A stretch of DNA of 64,000 nucleotides, taken from an uncultured Eubacteriales bacterium. GTDB taxonomy: Bacteria > Bacillota > Clostridia > Oscillospirales > Acutalibacteraceae. The number at the start of each line of letters is the position of its first letter. Positions within the stretch are counted from its first letter, which is position 1. The notes beneath the pieces are model-generated. The model was given only the letters and a program-made list of their open reading frames with translations. It did not search any database and was not told the DNA's origin. Below are positions 8,989 through 17,789 of the stretch, piece after piece. The stretch spans positions 1 through 64,000 of the forward strand of contig CAKUBN010000004.1 of NCBI GenBank assembly GCA_934643185.1. Reading direction: 5' to 3'. Made by a program: the position numbers and the translations under genes.

Positions 8989-9846
8989 ATGACCCAAAGA
9001 ACCCCCGAAGAAATGATGAATTTGATCCTCTCCCGTGCCGAAAACGATGCGCACATCCGCGTCGTCGGCATGGAGGGCTCGCGCACAAATCAAAACATCC
9101 CGAAAGACCGGTTTCAGGATTTCGACGTCACCTATTTTGTCGATGACCCCGCGCTTTACACGAAGGACGACACGTGGGTGAACGTTTTCGGCGAGTGTCT
9201 CATCATGCAAAAGCCCGAAGACATGGAGCTTTTCCCCGCCGTGGAAGAAGGGTACAGCTTTTTGATGTTCTTCACGGATTACAACAAGATCGACCTTACC
9301 ATTTTGCCCCTCACCGCGCTTGAAAGCTATTTAAACGGCGACGGCCTGCGCGAAATTCTGCTCGATAAAGACGATCGCGTCAAAGAAAAGCCTATCCCCA
9401 CAGATGAGGAATACCGCATCCAAAAGCCCAGCGCCCGCAGCTTTGACGATTGCTGCAACGAGTTCTGGAACATCACCACTTACGTCGTCAAGGGCCTCTG
9501 CCGCCGCGAATTATTATTCGCCATTGACCTCCTTTCGATGATGCGCAACGAGCTTCTGCGCATGCTCTCATGGCAGGTCGGCAGCACCTACGGCTTCACA
9601 TTCAGCGTCGGCAAAAACTATAAGTTTATCGACAAATACCTCCCCGCAGAGCAGTGGCAGACGCTTCTTTCCACCTATCGCACAGATTCTGTGGAAAACA
9701 CATGGCAGTCGCTTTTCACCTGCCATAAGCTTTTCCGCGATACCGCAAAGCGCTTCGCCGAAAAATACGGCTACACCTATCCCGATTACGACGAAAACGT
9801 CTCCCGCTACGTCCGCGATATGTACGCGGAATACGAAGCAAAGTAA
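8989..9846 (+). CDS. Aminoglycoside 6-adenylyltransferase-like nucleotidyltransferase
   Basis: This 285-aa protein matches the ANT(6)/AadE family in length and in the N-terminal nucleotidyltransferase signature: GSRTN followed by QDFDVTYFV, whose Asp residues coordinate Mg-ATP. Family enzymes adenylylate streptomycin-type aminoglycosides. It sits in a chromosomal run with a GNAT gene and has base composition like its neighbours, without transposase or integron nearby, so it looks like a resident homologue and resistance should not be assumed. The SD is AAAGGAGA about 9 nt before ATG 8989. Confidence 0.85.
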   Translation: MTQRTPEEMMNLILSRAENDAHIRVVGMEGSRTNQNIPKDRFQDFDVTYFVDDPALYTKDDTWVNVFGECLIMQKPEDMELFPAVEEGYSFLMFFTDYNKIDLTILPLTALESYLNGDGLREILLDKDDRVKEKPIPTDEEYRIQKPSARSFDDCCNEFWNITTYVVKGLCRRELLFAIDLLSMMRNELLRMLSWQVGSTYGFTFSVGKNYKFIDKYLPAEQWQTLLSTYRTDSVENTWQSLFTCHKLFRDTAKRFAEKYGYTYPDYDENVSRYVRDMYAEYEAK

Positions 9847-9963
9847 CGCCAAAAACTCCAAAAATTCCCCGCCGCAACTTAAAATTGCGGAAATTCCAAG
9901 TTGACATGGTAGCTTTTCCCGCGGTTTTCGTGTAGAATGAGCCCATCAAAAGGAGGTCTTCAT

Positions 9964-10488
9964 ATGACCATAGGAACCAAGATCGCAGACTGCCGCAAGC
10001 GCGCCGGCATGTCGCAGGAAAAGCTCGCAAACGAACTCAACATCTCGCGCCAGGCGGTCTCCCGCTGGGAAACAGGCGAGGCCGTGCCGGATACCGAAAA
10101 GGTCATTTTGCTCAGCAAGCTTTTTCACGTCACGACCGATTATTTGCTGTTGGATTCTGTCGAAGCCCCGCAAAGCGCAGCCCCCACCGAAAACAAAAAT
10201 GAAGAATCGGAAAAGCGCGCCGCAGAGCAAAAGCTGAAGCGCCAAAACCTGCGTATTTACTTTGGCAAACTCCTGCTCATTTTGGGCATCATCTCGCTCA
10301 GTGCAACGCTCATCGGCGCAGGCCTTTACGCCCAGACGCTCACAGAGTGGTGGACAAGCCTCGGCCGCTACGGCACCGCACTGTTTGATACCTGGATCTT
10401 AGCGCCGTTCATCATCAGCATCGTCGTCACCCTCTCCGGCCTCCTCACCCTCCTCCGTGAATACATCTTCCTTGGAAAAGAGGTATAA
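9964..10488 (+). CDS. XRE family regulator with two C-terminal TM segments
   Basis: The 174-aa protein starts at ATG 9964 behind AAGGAGGT. Residues 5-60 form a Cro/C1-type helix-turn-helix (KLANELNISRQAVSRWETGEAVPD). A charged linker leads to two hydrophobic segments (about 100-125 and 145-165), so it is a membrane-attached DNA-binding protein, a common layout in Clostridia and Bacilli. Target and signal are unknown. It stands alone between the ANT(6)-like gene and a region with a dispersed repeat tail. Confidence 0.85.
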   Translation: MTIGTKIADCRKRAGMSQEKLANELNISRQAVSRWETGEAVPDTEKVILLSKLFHVTTDYLLLDSVEAPQSAAPTENKNEESEKRAAEQKLKRQNLRIYFGKLLLILGIISLSATLIGAGLYAQTLTEWWTSLGRYGTALFDTWILAPFIISIVVTLSGLLTLLREYIFLGKEV

Positions 10489-10493
10489 TCTCT

Positions 10494-10568
10494 CTGATGA
10501 GGGAGAAAGCCTTAGTACTAACGGAACCTCACAGCTACATAAAAAAGGGTGATCAGCAACCGCCCTTC
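10494..10568 (-). repeat. Dispersed repeat tail, copy 1
   Basis: Read on the minus strand, GTGAGGTTCCGTTAGTACTA followed by CTCCCTCATCAG aligns with 54257-54303 (GAGGTTGCGTTAGTGCTA, then CCCTCAATCAG). Both are preceded by a GGGCGG-rich stretch and T tract, so they appear to be the same flank of the hairpin-element family, here with the hairpins decayed. Confidence 0.5.
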
Positions 10569-10708
10569 GGTCCCCTAAGTACCCCCGCCCATAGTGTTTT
10601 AAATATGACCAGAAAGGCGGAAAAATGATAAGAACGGAGAAACACTTTATATTGGAGCTAATGCAATGGGAAGACGTCTATAAACTTTGGCAAATATACA
10701 AAAAGGAT

Positions 10709-10743
10709 AAAGCCCGCAGATTCTTAGTTAATCTGCGGGCTTT
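10709..10743. terminator. Terminator after the MATE gene
   Basis: A perfect 14-bp stem (AAAGCCCGCAGATT / AATCTGCGGGCTTT) with a 7-base loop lies 2 bp beyond the MATE stop codon on the minus strand. It can act in both directions. Confidence 0.85.
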
Positions 10744-10745
10744 CT

Positions 10746-12089
10746 TTAGTCTTTTCCGATGGTCAATTTGACGGCGCGCTTCCACAGGAAGAGGCCGAGC
10801 GGCAGGGTGATGACTTCCGCTGCGATGAACGTGACCCAGACGAGGTTCAGGTTTTTCAGCGGCGAGACAAGCAGCACGAGCAAAAGCGGCAGGACTGCCT
10901 GTCTGGTCAGCGTCAAGATCATGCTGTCTGTGCCGCGGCTGAGCCCTTGGAACGATGCGGCGAACACGAGGCACGGAATGGCCAAAAGCCACGCGACAGA
11001 CAAAATGCGCAGCGCCGGAATGCCCATGCCGAGCATTTCCTCCGAGGCGTCGAACAGCTCCATCACAAGCCCCGGGAAGCCCTCTAAGAACACGAGGAAC
11101 ACCGCAAAAATGATGGCGGAGTAGATCATCGCCCAGCGCACGGCTTCGTAAATACGGTCGTGCTTTTTTGCGCCGTAGTTATACGCAACGATGGGGATGA
11201 TGCCGTTATTGATGCCGTGCACGCCCACGGTAGCGAGGTTCTGAATTTTCGTGCACACGCCGTACACGGCGACGGCCGTGGACGAAAAGCCGATGAGCAC
11301 GGAGTTCATCACGATGCCCAGAACGGAAACGATGCCCTGCACGAGCGTTGTCGGCAGGCCGACCTTCAAAATAGCGAGGGTGTTCTCTTTATCCGGCTTC
11401 AGCGTGAAGTGAATGGGGATCTCTTTATTGTACTTTCGGTTGATGAGATACCCCGCAAGGCAGCCCATGCACTGCCCGATGACGGTTGCAATGGCGGCGC
11501 CGGTCGTGCCCATGGCGGGCAGCCCAAGCCAGCCGAAAATGAAGATGGGGTCTAAGATAAGGTTCGTGATTGACGCCGCGGACAGCGTAAACAAAAAGAG
11601 ATGTGAGCGCCCGCTTGCCATGACGAAGCGGTCAAACACCCACTGCCCCATATTCGGCACGGCGAAAAGCATGATGACGCTCAAATACTGCACGCCGTAC
11701 TCGGCAATCTCTTCGTTGCCGCCGGACTGCCACGCAAAGTACGGGCGCACACACAAAATGCCCACAAGCGCGATGAGCAGGCCTGCACACAGCGCGAGAA
11801 ACAGCGACGCCGAGGCGGCTTTTTTCACGCCGTCCTTGTCTTTGCGCCCGAGCGCGCGGGAGATGACAGCGTTTAAGCCCACGGCGATGCCGCAGCCGAG
11901 CGCGCCGTTTAAAATCTGCACCGGCGCGGCAAGCGAAAGCGCCGTCAGCGCGTGCTCGGAAACATGCGAGACAAACACGCTGTCCACAAAGTTATACAGC
12001 GAATTGATGAGCAGAGAGAGCATCAGCGGCACACCGGTGCTGATGAGTAGCTTGGGTACGGGCTGTGTTCCCATGCGGTTTTCTTCCAA
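10746..12089 (-). CDS. MATE family multidrug/cation antiporter
   Basis: The protein is about 447 aa with twelve hydrophobic segments and the MATE opening (LEENRMGTQPVPKLLISTGVP) typical of Clostridial members. MATE pumps export cationic compounds in exchange for Na+ or H+. I choose TTG 12089 as start because GAAGGAAG lies 6 nt upstream and the resulting (M)EENRMGT start matches the family; ATG 12074 is the alternative. A patatin-like gene precedes it on the same strand by about 70 bp. The drug substrate cannot be predicted. Confidence 0.85.
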   Translation of the reverse strand: MEENRMGTQPVPKLLISTGVPLMLSLLINSLYNFVDSVFVSHVSEHALTALSLAAPVQILNGALGCGIAVGLNAVISRALGRKDKDGVKKAASASLFLALCAGLLIALVGILCVRPYFAWQSGGNEEIAEYGVQYLSVIMLFAVPNMGQWVFDRFVMASGRSHLFLFTLSAASITNLILDPIFIFGWLGLPAMGTTGAAIATVIGQCMGCLAGYLINRKYNKEIPIHFTLKPDKENTLAILKVGLPTTLVQGIVSVLGIVMNSVLIGFSSTAVAVYGVCTKIQNLATVGVHGINNGIIPIVAYNYGAKKHDRIYEAVRWAMIYSAIIFAVFLVFLEGFPGLVMELFDASEEMLGMGIPALRILSVAWLLAIPCLVFAASFQGLSRGTDSMILTLTRQAVLPLLLVLLVSPLKNLNLVWVTFIAAEVITLPLGLFLWKRAVKLTIGKD

Positions 12090-12159
12090 TTTAAACTTCC
12101 TTCCCTTAAAAAAACAAATACGCAATACACCGCGCAGGCGCGGCGGGCTAAATTGTAAA

Positions 12160-13029
12160 TTACGCTTCGAGATACCGTTTCAGCGCGTCCATACGGCGTT
12201 CGGCCTCCTGCCGGCCTTCCTCGTACAGCGCTTTTAATTTCGCCGTGTCCTTTTCCGTGTGTGAAACGTTCACGGGTCCCTGCGGGCGGATAACGAAAAT
12301 GCGGCCTTCTTTCTCTAAGCGGTCAATCTCCCTTTGCTGGGCGTCGTAGCGCGTCGGAACGGCGTACAGCGCACTCAAAAACTTCGGGAAATGCCGGAAA
12401 TACTTCGCATACAAATGCAGCATAGAGGGCTTTGTGTAAAGCTTGCGGTAGCCCTGCTGGCGCGTTAAGACCAGCACGATCTTCTCAAAGCCGTCATCGA
12501 TAGCCTTTTGGTACGGAATCGCCATGGCACAGCCGCCGTCCAGGTACAGCTCGCCGTTCATCTTCACGGCTTTCGAGAGCATCGGCATACTGCTGCTGGC
12601 GCGAATAGCTGTCAAAATATCCGAACAAGAACTTTTTTCAAAGTATTCCGCCTCGCCGGTTCTTAGGTTCGTCGCCACGGCGGTAAAATGCTGCGGCGAT
12701 TTATAAAACGTGTCAAAATCCATCGGCAGAATGCTGTGTGACAAATCGTTAAACAAAAAGTCAAAGTTAAAGATCTCGTGGTGCAGGATGAGATTATTTA
12801 CGCCAAGATACCGCTTGTCGTTCACGTAGTCGATGTTAAGCTTTGCGGAACGCCCCGGCTGGCGGGAAACGTAGTTCACGCCGGTCAAAGAGCCTGCGGA
12901 CACACCGGTCACATCGGAGAAATATAAGTTGTGCTCCATGAAGACGTCCAAAACGCCGGAGGTAAAGAGCGAGCGCAGAGAGCCACCCTCCAAAATTAAA
13001 GCACCGTTTTGCATTTTTAATTCGTCCAT
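12160..13029 (-). CDS. Patatin-like phospholipase
   Basis: The 289-aa protein has the patatin catalytic elements: an oxyanion-type LILEGGSLR loop, the nucleophile Ser in GVSAGS (about residue 50) and the Asp of the dyad in YLDGGCAM (about 175). It belongs with bacterial YjjU/RssA-type acyl hydrolases that act on lipids at the membrane. The start is ATG 13029, 8 nt after AAGGAGG. Substrate and role are unknown. Confidence 0.85.
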   Translation of the reverse strand: MDELKMQNGALILEGGSLRSLFTSGVLDVFMEHNLYFSDVTGVSAGSLTGVNYVSRQPGRSAKLNIDYVNDKRYLGVNNLILHHEIFNFDFLFNDLSHSILPMDFDTFYKSPQHFTAVATNLRTGEAEYFEKSSCSDILTAIRASSSMPMLSKAVKMNGELYLDGGCAMAIPYQKAIDDGFEKIVLVLTRQQGYRKLYTKPSMLHLYAKYFRHFPKFLSALYAVPTRYDAQQREIDRLEKEGRIFVIRPQGPVNVSHTEKDTAKLKALYEEGRQEAERRMDALKRYLEA

Positions 13030-13045
13030 CACGTTTTCCTCCTTG

Positions 13046-13063
13046 ACATATAAAGTGATATGT
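13046..13063. promoter_or_regulatory. Operator-like palindrome before the patatin-like gene
   Basis: Arms ACATAT and ATATGT flank 6 bp, between the promoter (13088-13116) and the SD. The position suits a repressor site; the regulator is unknown. Confidence 0.35.
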
Positions 13064-13087
13064 AAGTCTAAGTTTGCGCTTTTTCTT

Positions 13088-13116
13088 ATTATAGCAAAAT
13101 GCCCGATGCCTTTCAA
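13088..13116 (-). promoter_or_regulatory. SigA promoter of the patatin-like gene
   Basis: Minus strand TTGAAA (13111-13116), 17 bp, TATAAT (13088-13093). Confidence 0.8.
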
Positions 13117-13166
13117 TGAAAAAAGAAGAAAAAAGCGCGCAAAACGGGGAAAAATCAGAATCGCAC

Positions 13167-13195
13167 TTGCACACTTTTCATTTCTGCGTTAAAAT
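13167..13195 (+). promoter_or_regulatory. SigA promoter of trmB
   Basis: TTGCAC (13167-13172), 17 bp, TAAAAT (13190-13195), about 40 bp before the TTG start of trmB. Confidence 0.65.
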
Positions 13196-13236
13196 AGGCA
13201 GAGCGAAAATAACGGAAAAGAAATGAGGATAAAATT

Positions 13237-13953
13237 TTGAGGATCCGAAAGAAAAAGTGGGCGCGCCCGGAGCTTGCCGCGTGCCCGTTTTATGTGCACG
13301 AGCCGAAAACCGCCGCCGGAACATGGGGCGAGCGCTTTAAAAAGCAGCAGCCCATCCATTTAGACCTCGGCTGCGGCAAATGCACGTTTTTGGCAAAGCT
13401 TGCGCACCGAGAAAAAGACGTAAATTTCATCGGCATCGACATCAGTGAAGATATTTTGGGCGTCGCCCGCCGCAATATTGAAGCGGAGTTCGGCGAGGAG
13501 CCCGTGGAAAACGTAAATCTGCTTTCGTATAACATTGAAAAGCTTGATACGCTTTTTGCGCCCGATGAAAAAGCTGCACGAATTTATGTAAACTTCTGCA
13601 ACCCGTGGCAGAAAGCCGGCGACCACAAGCGCCGCCTGACCCACACCCGCCAGCTGAACACCTACAAAAAGGTGCTCGCACCCGGCGGCGAGCTGTGGTT
13701 CAAAACCGACAACACCGACCTGTACCTTGCAACACAGCGCTATTTAGCGGAAGCCGGTTTTGAAATTCTCTGCAAAACGGACGACCTGCACAGCGAAGAC
13801 GCGCCGGGCAACATTCAGTCCGAGCACGAGGTGATGTTCACCGCAGAGGGCATCAAGACAAAAGCCATTATCGCCCGCTGGAACGGCGAGCCGGAAACGC
13901 CCGAAAGAGTTTCCACAGAGCAGGCAGAAAAAGTGGAAAATACAGCCGAGTAA
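13237..13953 (+). CDS. trmB: tRNA (guanine-N7-)-methyltransferase
   Basis: TrmB methylates G46 of tRNA with SAM. The 238-aa protein shows the TrmB start (MRIRKKKWARPEL), the SAM site HLDLGCGKCTFL, GIDISEDIL, the family motif NFCNPWQKAGDHKRRLT (a variant of NFSDPWPKxxHxKRRL) and FKTDN. The start is TTG 13237 with GAGG 8 nt upstream. The last 20 residues are an acidic extension. It is followed by the DUF4430 gene after 43 bp, probably on the same transcript. Confidence 0.92.
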   Translation: MRIRKKKWARPELAACPFYVHEPKTAAGTWGERFKKQQPIHLDLGCGKCTFLAKLAHREKDVNFIGIDISEDILGVARRNIEAEFGEEPVENVNLLSYNIEKLDTLFAPDEKAARIYVNFCNPWQKAGDHKRRLTHTRQLNTYKKVLAPGGELWFKTDNTDLYLATQRYLAEAGFEILCKTDDLHSEDAPGNIQSEHEVMFTAEGIKTKAIIARWNGEPETPERVSTEQAEKVENTAE

Positions 13954-13996
13954 ATTCACCCGTTTGGGGATAAAAAACAAGAAAGAGGAAAAAATT

Positions 13997-14404
13997 ATGT
14001 CAACCAAAGTCAAAAACCAGAAGCCACTCATTATTGCGGCCATCGTGTTCGTTGTGCTCGTCGTCGCAGGCGTTGTCATCTGGCAGGTCACGGCGCCGAA
14101 GGGCACCGCAGGCGCTAAAGCCTACACGCTCACCGTTGTCGATGCCGACGGCAAAGAGACCGTGCATAATCTCAACACGGACGAAGAAATGCTCGGCGCC
14201 GCTTTGCAGGATGCCGGCCTTATCGAAGGCGAAGAGAGCGAATACGGCCTGTTCGTCACAAAAGTGGACGGCATTGAAGCCGACAGCGCGAATCAGGAGT
14301 GGTGGTGTCTGACAATCAACGGTGAAATGGCCTCCACGGGCGTTGATTCCACCCCGGTCGAAGACGGCGGCAAGTATGAATTCACACTCACGGTGGGGTA
14401 TTGA
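13997..14404 (+). CDS. Membrane-anchored DUF4430 domain protein
   Basis: The 135-aa protein has an N-terminal TM/signal anchor (residues 12-32) and a C-terminal DUF4430 domain, the fold shared with the C-terminal domain of eukaryotic transcobalamin; EWWCLTING and the GGKYEFTLTVGY end are typical. The next gene, 1 bp away, encodes an ECF-type S component, and such pairs are usually read as extracellular capture protein plus permease. A corrinoid or similar ligand is inferred from the family only. Start ATG 13997, SD AGAGGA. Confidence 0.75.
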   Translation: MSTKVKNQKPLIIAAIVFVVLVVAGVVIWQVTAPKGTAGAKAYTLTVVDADGKETVHNLNTDEEMLGAALQDAGLIEGEESEYGLFVTKVDGIEADSANQEWWCLTINGEMASTGVDSTPVEDGGKYEFTLTVGY

Positions 14405-14405
14405 T

Positions 14406-14918
14406 TTGCGCTTAAAACACGTGGCACTCAGCGGCATTTTGGGCGCGCTGATGTTTGTTTCGCAGGTGGTACTTGCCCCTTTGCCAAACGTGGAGCTTGC
14501 CTCATCGCTCACGGTACTGTTCACCCTTGCGCTCGGGCCATACGTGGGTTATACGCTCGCCGTATTCGTGCTGCTTGAGGGGTTGCTGTACGGTTTTGGG
14601 CTGTGGTGGTTTTCGTATCTCTACATCTGGGCGATTTTGGCCGTTGCTGCTTGGCTGTTTCGTAAAATGGAAAGCCGCCTCGGCTGGGGGCTTCTGTGCG
14701 GGTTTTACGGGCTGATTTTCGGCACGCTCACTGCGATACCCGTGCTCATTTTAAGCGGCCCCGCGGCGACACTGGCGTATATCATCAGCGGCATCCCGTT
14801 CGACCTTATCCACGGTGTCTCGAACTTTCTCCTTGCCTTTTTGCTCCTGCCTACCCTCCGTCGCATCTTAGTGCGCCTGACGAGATCGCTGAACATGGGC
14901 ACACTGTATTTTGAATAA
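14406..14918 (+). CDS. ECF transporter S component-like membrane protein
   Basis: The roughly 170-aa protein has five to six TM segments and the general look of vitamin-uptake S components (ALSGILGALMFVSQVVLAPLPNVE near the start, an LLxGL/ExY-type region in the middle). It would need the shared EcfA/A'/T module, which is not in this window. Its start, TTG 14406, follows the DUF4430 stop directly and has GGTGGGG upstream; no better ATG exists. The ligand is unknown; cobalamin or a related compound is suggested by the neighbour. Confidence 0.7.
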   Translation: MRLKHVALSGILGALMFVSQVVLAPLPNVELASSLTVLFTLALGPYVGYTLAVFVLLEGLLYGFGLWWFSYLYIWAILAVAAWLFRKMESRLGWGLLCGFYGLIFGTLTAIPVLILSGPAATLAYIISGIPFDLIHGVSNFLLAFLLLPTLRRILVRLTRSLNMGTLYFE

Positions 14919-14927
14919 TTATACGTA

Positions 14928-14965
14928 AAAAGCACGCAGGTTTTGAAACACTGCGTGCTTTTGCT
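14928..14965. terminator. Terminator between the S component and 2H genes
   Basis: A 12-bp stem (AAAAGCACGCAG / CTGCGTGCTTTT) with T-rich tail serves both converging genes. A nearly identical stem recurs at 38877. Confidence 0.85.
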
Positions 14966-14980
14966 TTTGAAATTTTGAAT

Positions 14981-15523
14981 TTACGCTCTGGTCAGGTCAA
15001 ACCGTTTGATGAGGCGCATGGGATAGGTGTAGATCTCCAGCGCGGTAACTTCGGCTTGGGTAAAGACATCATTTTGGAAGACGAGCTCGAGCGCGTCCTG
15101 CAGCTCCGTAATGCGCACAACGCTGAGCGTACAGTGGATGACGGGCTTGTCCTCCGAAACGGCGGAGAAGCTGCCGATGCCTTTGCAGAACGACTCGTAT
15201 TTTTCGTGGAACGCATAGTAAAAATCGACAAAAGGCTTTGCGTGCACCGGGTTCAGGCACAGCACGGCGGTTTCGCGGTGCGTGGCATACGGCGGCAGAA
15301 GGCTCACAGAGCCGAACGTCAGCTTTTGGCGCGTGTGCTCGCGGACGAACTCCCCTGTCCAGTCGCAGAGCGCTTCGGCATCGAGATCTTCATACGCTGC
15401 AAGCGTGATATGCGGCGGCCACTCGGAAGACGCATAGCCCGCGTTTGTCATCTCGCGGCGCAGCGCAATCAGTTTTTCTTCCGTATTTTTATCAAAACGG
15501 GCAAGCACAACGTATCGGTTCAT
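14981..15523 (-). CDS. 2H phosphoesterase (2'-5' RNA ligase family)
   Basis: The 180-aa protein carries the two HxT/S motifs that define the family: HITL near residue 40 and HCTL near 130, roughly 90 residues apart. LigT/ThpR-type enzymes open 2',3'-cyclic phosphates on RNA or related nucleotides. The ATG at 15523 follows AAGGAGC. The FliB-like gene lies 27 bp upstream on the same strand, so they may be co-transcribed. Confidence 0.85.
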   Translation of the reverse strand: MNRYVVLARFDKNTEEKLIALRREMTNAGYASSEWPPHITLAAYEDLDAEALCDWTGEFVREHTRQKLTFGSVSLLPPYATHRETAVLCLNPVHAKPFVDFYYAFHEKYESFCKGIGSFSAVSEDKPVIHCTLSVVRITELQDALELVFQNDVFTQAEVTALEIYTYPMRLIKRFDLTRA

Positions 15524-15550
15524 CGATCATAGCTCCTTTCAAGGCTTCTG

Positions 15551-16573
15551 TTATCCGAACAGGCGCTTTAGGTGTTCGGCGGAAAAAATGGGGTCTTTGT
15601 GCAGGGCATCGAGTGCCATTTCCATGTTTTCGGCGCTGTATTCCACCTGCTTGGAGTAGTCTTTCGTGCAGACGATGCGGTCCCACGGGGTGAATTCGCC
15701 GGTATCACGCAGGCACTTTGTGTTCATCAGGCAGATGAACCACACACTCACAGCGCAAAAGCCCACGCGCGCCGCGATGCGGCCGTCGATCACGCCGTGC
15801 GCGAAGTGGCGGTAGAGAAAGTACACGAGCAGGTTTTCGTAGCCGCCGTCGAGGTCATCGAGGTTCGCCTGCAAGCCGTTGTCTTCCAAAAGCTGTACGT
15901 AATCCGGCCATGTTTCGTCGTAGGGCTCCATTTCGGTCATCATGTCAAACAGCGCGGCGCGGGTATCGGTCTCGTCGGTCGTGTCGCGGTCAGCGGGAGA
16001 CAGGTTGCCGAACAGCGTTTTCTGCGCCTGCACACCGAAATCGAGCAGGCGGTGCATGCGCACGCGCAGCGGCAGAGAGCGGTCCTGTACAATGGCGAAC
16101 GCCTCGTCGCGCAGGTGGAACACAAGCGGGTCTTCGGGCGCGTTCAGCAGCTCGCCGACATTCGTCGTGATGAACGTGACGGGGTTTTTCTGCTCAAACA
16201 GCAGTCTGCACGCCTCTTCACAGCAAAGGCCCACGCCCATTTCCACGCGGCCGCCGAGCTCCTCATAAAAGCGTGGGTGTTCACGGCAAATCTCGCACAA
16301 AGCATCATCGCCAAGCTTTAAGATAAGCTCGCAGAGGTTGTCGTCATCGAGGAACGGGCAGCGCTCGTTTTCGCCGAGGCGGAAGCACACCGTGCCGTCC
16401 GGCAGGTCGCACAGCTCTTCGCGCAGGCGTTCGCCGAGCTCTCCTTCTAAATTTTCGTAATATTCAACGGTATCGGGATCAACGTCGATTTCCCAGCCGG
16501 CGCAGCAGGTATCGGAACATGCGGCGGCCGTGCAGTGAAACGCGTCGTAAAAATTCGGTTTGATAAATTTCAT
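15551..16573 (-). CDS. FliB-type (flagellin lysine N-methylase-like) Cys-rich protein
   Basis: The 340-aa protein has the FliB/YkgJ-like cysteine pattern: CTAAACSDTCCAGW near the N-terminus, then CPFLDDDNLCEL, CEICREHPR and GLCCEEACRL, which probably bind an Fe-S cluster. FliB methylates flagellin lysines in Salmonella, but no flagellar gene occurs here, and Clostridia carry many FliB homologues with other or unknown targets. The start ATG 16573 lies 17 bp after the lacI-type stop and has only a weak SD, so expression may rely on coupling. Confidence 0.75.
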   Translation of the reverse strand: MKFIKPNFYDAFHCTAAACSDTCCAGWEIDVDPDTVEYYENLEGELGERLREELCDLPDGTVCFRLGENERCPFLDDDNLCELILKLGDDALCEICREHPRFYEELGGRVEMGVGLCCEEACRLLFEQKNPVTFITTNVGELLNAPEDPLVFHLRDEAFAIVQDRSLPLRVRMHRLLDFGVQAQKTLFGNLSPADRDTTDETDTRAALFDMMTEMEPYDETWPDYVQLLEDNGLQANLDDLDGGYENLLVYFLYRHFAHGVIDGRIAARVGFCAVSVWFICLMNTKCLRDTGEFTPWDRIVCTKDYSKQVEYSAENMEMALDALHKDPIFSAEHLKRLFG

Positions 16574-16589
16574 TTTGCTTTTATGTACT

Positions 16590-17660
16590 TTACTTCTCTT
16601 TCTCATCGGTTTCAGTCGGCGCTGCATCGGGCTTTGGCAGCGTGACTTTTCTTTCAAATACAGGCTTCATGTGCGTGGTGAAGATGCGGCGCTCCGGTTC
16701 CGGCAGCGCATTCCCCGCTTCCACGCGCTCAATCAAGAGCTTAGCGGCTGCCTCGGAAAAATCGATCGTAGACGGTAAATACTGCATGGAGTAGCCGAAG
16801 TTCGGCAGCGTGTTGTCATCGTCAAGGCCGGTCAGGTACACGTCCTCCGGCACGCGCAGTCCTGCAGAATGCAGCGCCTGCAGCATGGTATAATCCCAGC
16901 CGCGCACAAAGTTGATGATCGCCTTCGGCGGGACATCCCGACGGGCTATGTCGTGCAAAAACGCATTCAGCGGTTTCGTATCTTCAATCGGCGCAAGAAA
17001 AATATTTTCCTGCGGCACCGTAACGCCGAACTCCTTGCAGGCGTCCCGGAAGCCGCGCAGACGGTCGCAACCCGGTCTGTATATGGGCGGGTCTGCCATA
17101 TACGCAATGTTGCGGTAGCCGCGCGCAAGCACGTCTTTTGTAACCTCATAACAAGCGGTATAGTTATCGATATACACGCCGTCGCAGTGGATTCCTTCAA
17201 TCTCACGGTCTACGCACACAACGGGCGTGCCTGTGCTGCGAATGTGGTCGAGGTATTCCCTGTTGTTGCCCTCGTCGCCGTCCACCGGCACGATGAACAG
17301 CGCGGCGATCTTGTAGGAAAGCAGATCGTCGATGAGCTCTTTTTCGCGCTTCAAGCTTTCATCGGAATTGCACAGCAGCAAACGGTAGCCGTACTTTTCC
17401 GCCACGCGGTCTGCAATGTAATACAGCTGGCTGAAAAACGGCGCGAAGATCTGCGGCACGATCACGCCGATGATGCGCGAACGGCTCGTTGAGAGGCTGA
17501 CCGCAATGGCGCTCGGCGAATAGTGCAGCGTTTCCATGGCTTCTTCCACGCGGCGGCGGGCGTCTTCGCCCACGTAGCCGTTGTTGTTGAGCACACGGGA
17601 CACCGTGGACTGCGAGACCCCGGCGGCTTTTGCCACATCCCGTATGGTGGCCTTTTTCAT
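16590..17660 (-). CDS. LacI family transcriptional regulator
   Basis: The 356-aa protein has an N-terminal LacI HTH (TIRDVAKAAGVSQSTVSRVLNNNGYV, residues 4-29, shown here only as its signature) and a periplasmic-binding-like effector domain. ATG 17660 is preferred over ATG 17675 because GGAAGA lies 7 nt upstream. Effector sugar and targets are unknown; the FliB-like gene downstream is an unusual partner, and a divergent small membrane protein gene shares the upstream region. Confidence 0.9.
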   Translation of the reverse strand: MKKATIRDVAKAAGVSQSTVSRVLNNNGYVGEDARRRVEEAMETLHYSPSAIAVSLSTSRSRIIGVIVPQIFAPFFSQLYYIADRVAEKYGYRLLLCNSDESLKREKELIDDLLSYKIAALFIVPVDGDEGNNREYLDHIRSTGTPVVCVDREIEGIHCDGVYIDNYTACYEVTKDVLARGYRNIAYMADPPIYRPGCDRLRGFRDACKEFGVTVPQENIFLAPIEDTKPLNAFLHDIARRDVPPKAIINFVRGWDYTMLQALHSAGLRVPEDVYLTGLDDDNTLPNFGYSMQYLPSTIDFSEAAAKLLIERVEAGNALPEPERRIFTTHMKPVFERKVTLPKPDAAPTETDEKEK

Positions 17661-17789
17661 ATTCTTTTCTTCCATAATTTCTTGCGCGGCAATGCCGTGC
17701 GTTCTCCCCTTTAAAAAATGATACAGGTAAGGTATGCGGCCTCCTATGCCGCATTTGGGGTGATTTCTACCGAAATACTCTAAAATAAT

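Noticed and set aside
8989..9846. ANT(6)-like gene considered as acquired aminoglycoside resistance.
   Set aside because: No mobile element, integron or composition shift nearby; it looks like a resident homologue.
9901..9938. TTGACA and TAGAAT upstream of the XRE gene considered as a promoter.
   Set aside because: The spacing is 26 bp, far too long for SigA.
10625..10771. 48-codon ORF (start MIRTEKHF) with an SD-like AAAGGCGG upstream.
   Set aside because: It reads through the MATE terminator hairpin into the antisense of the MATE gene end and has no clear promoter.
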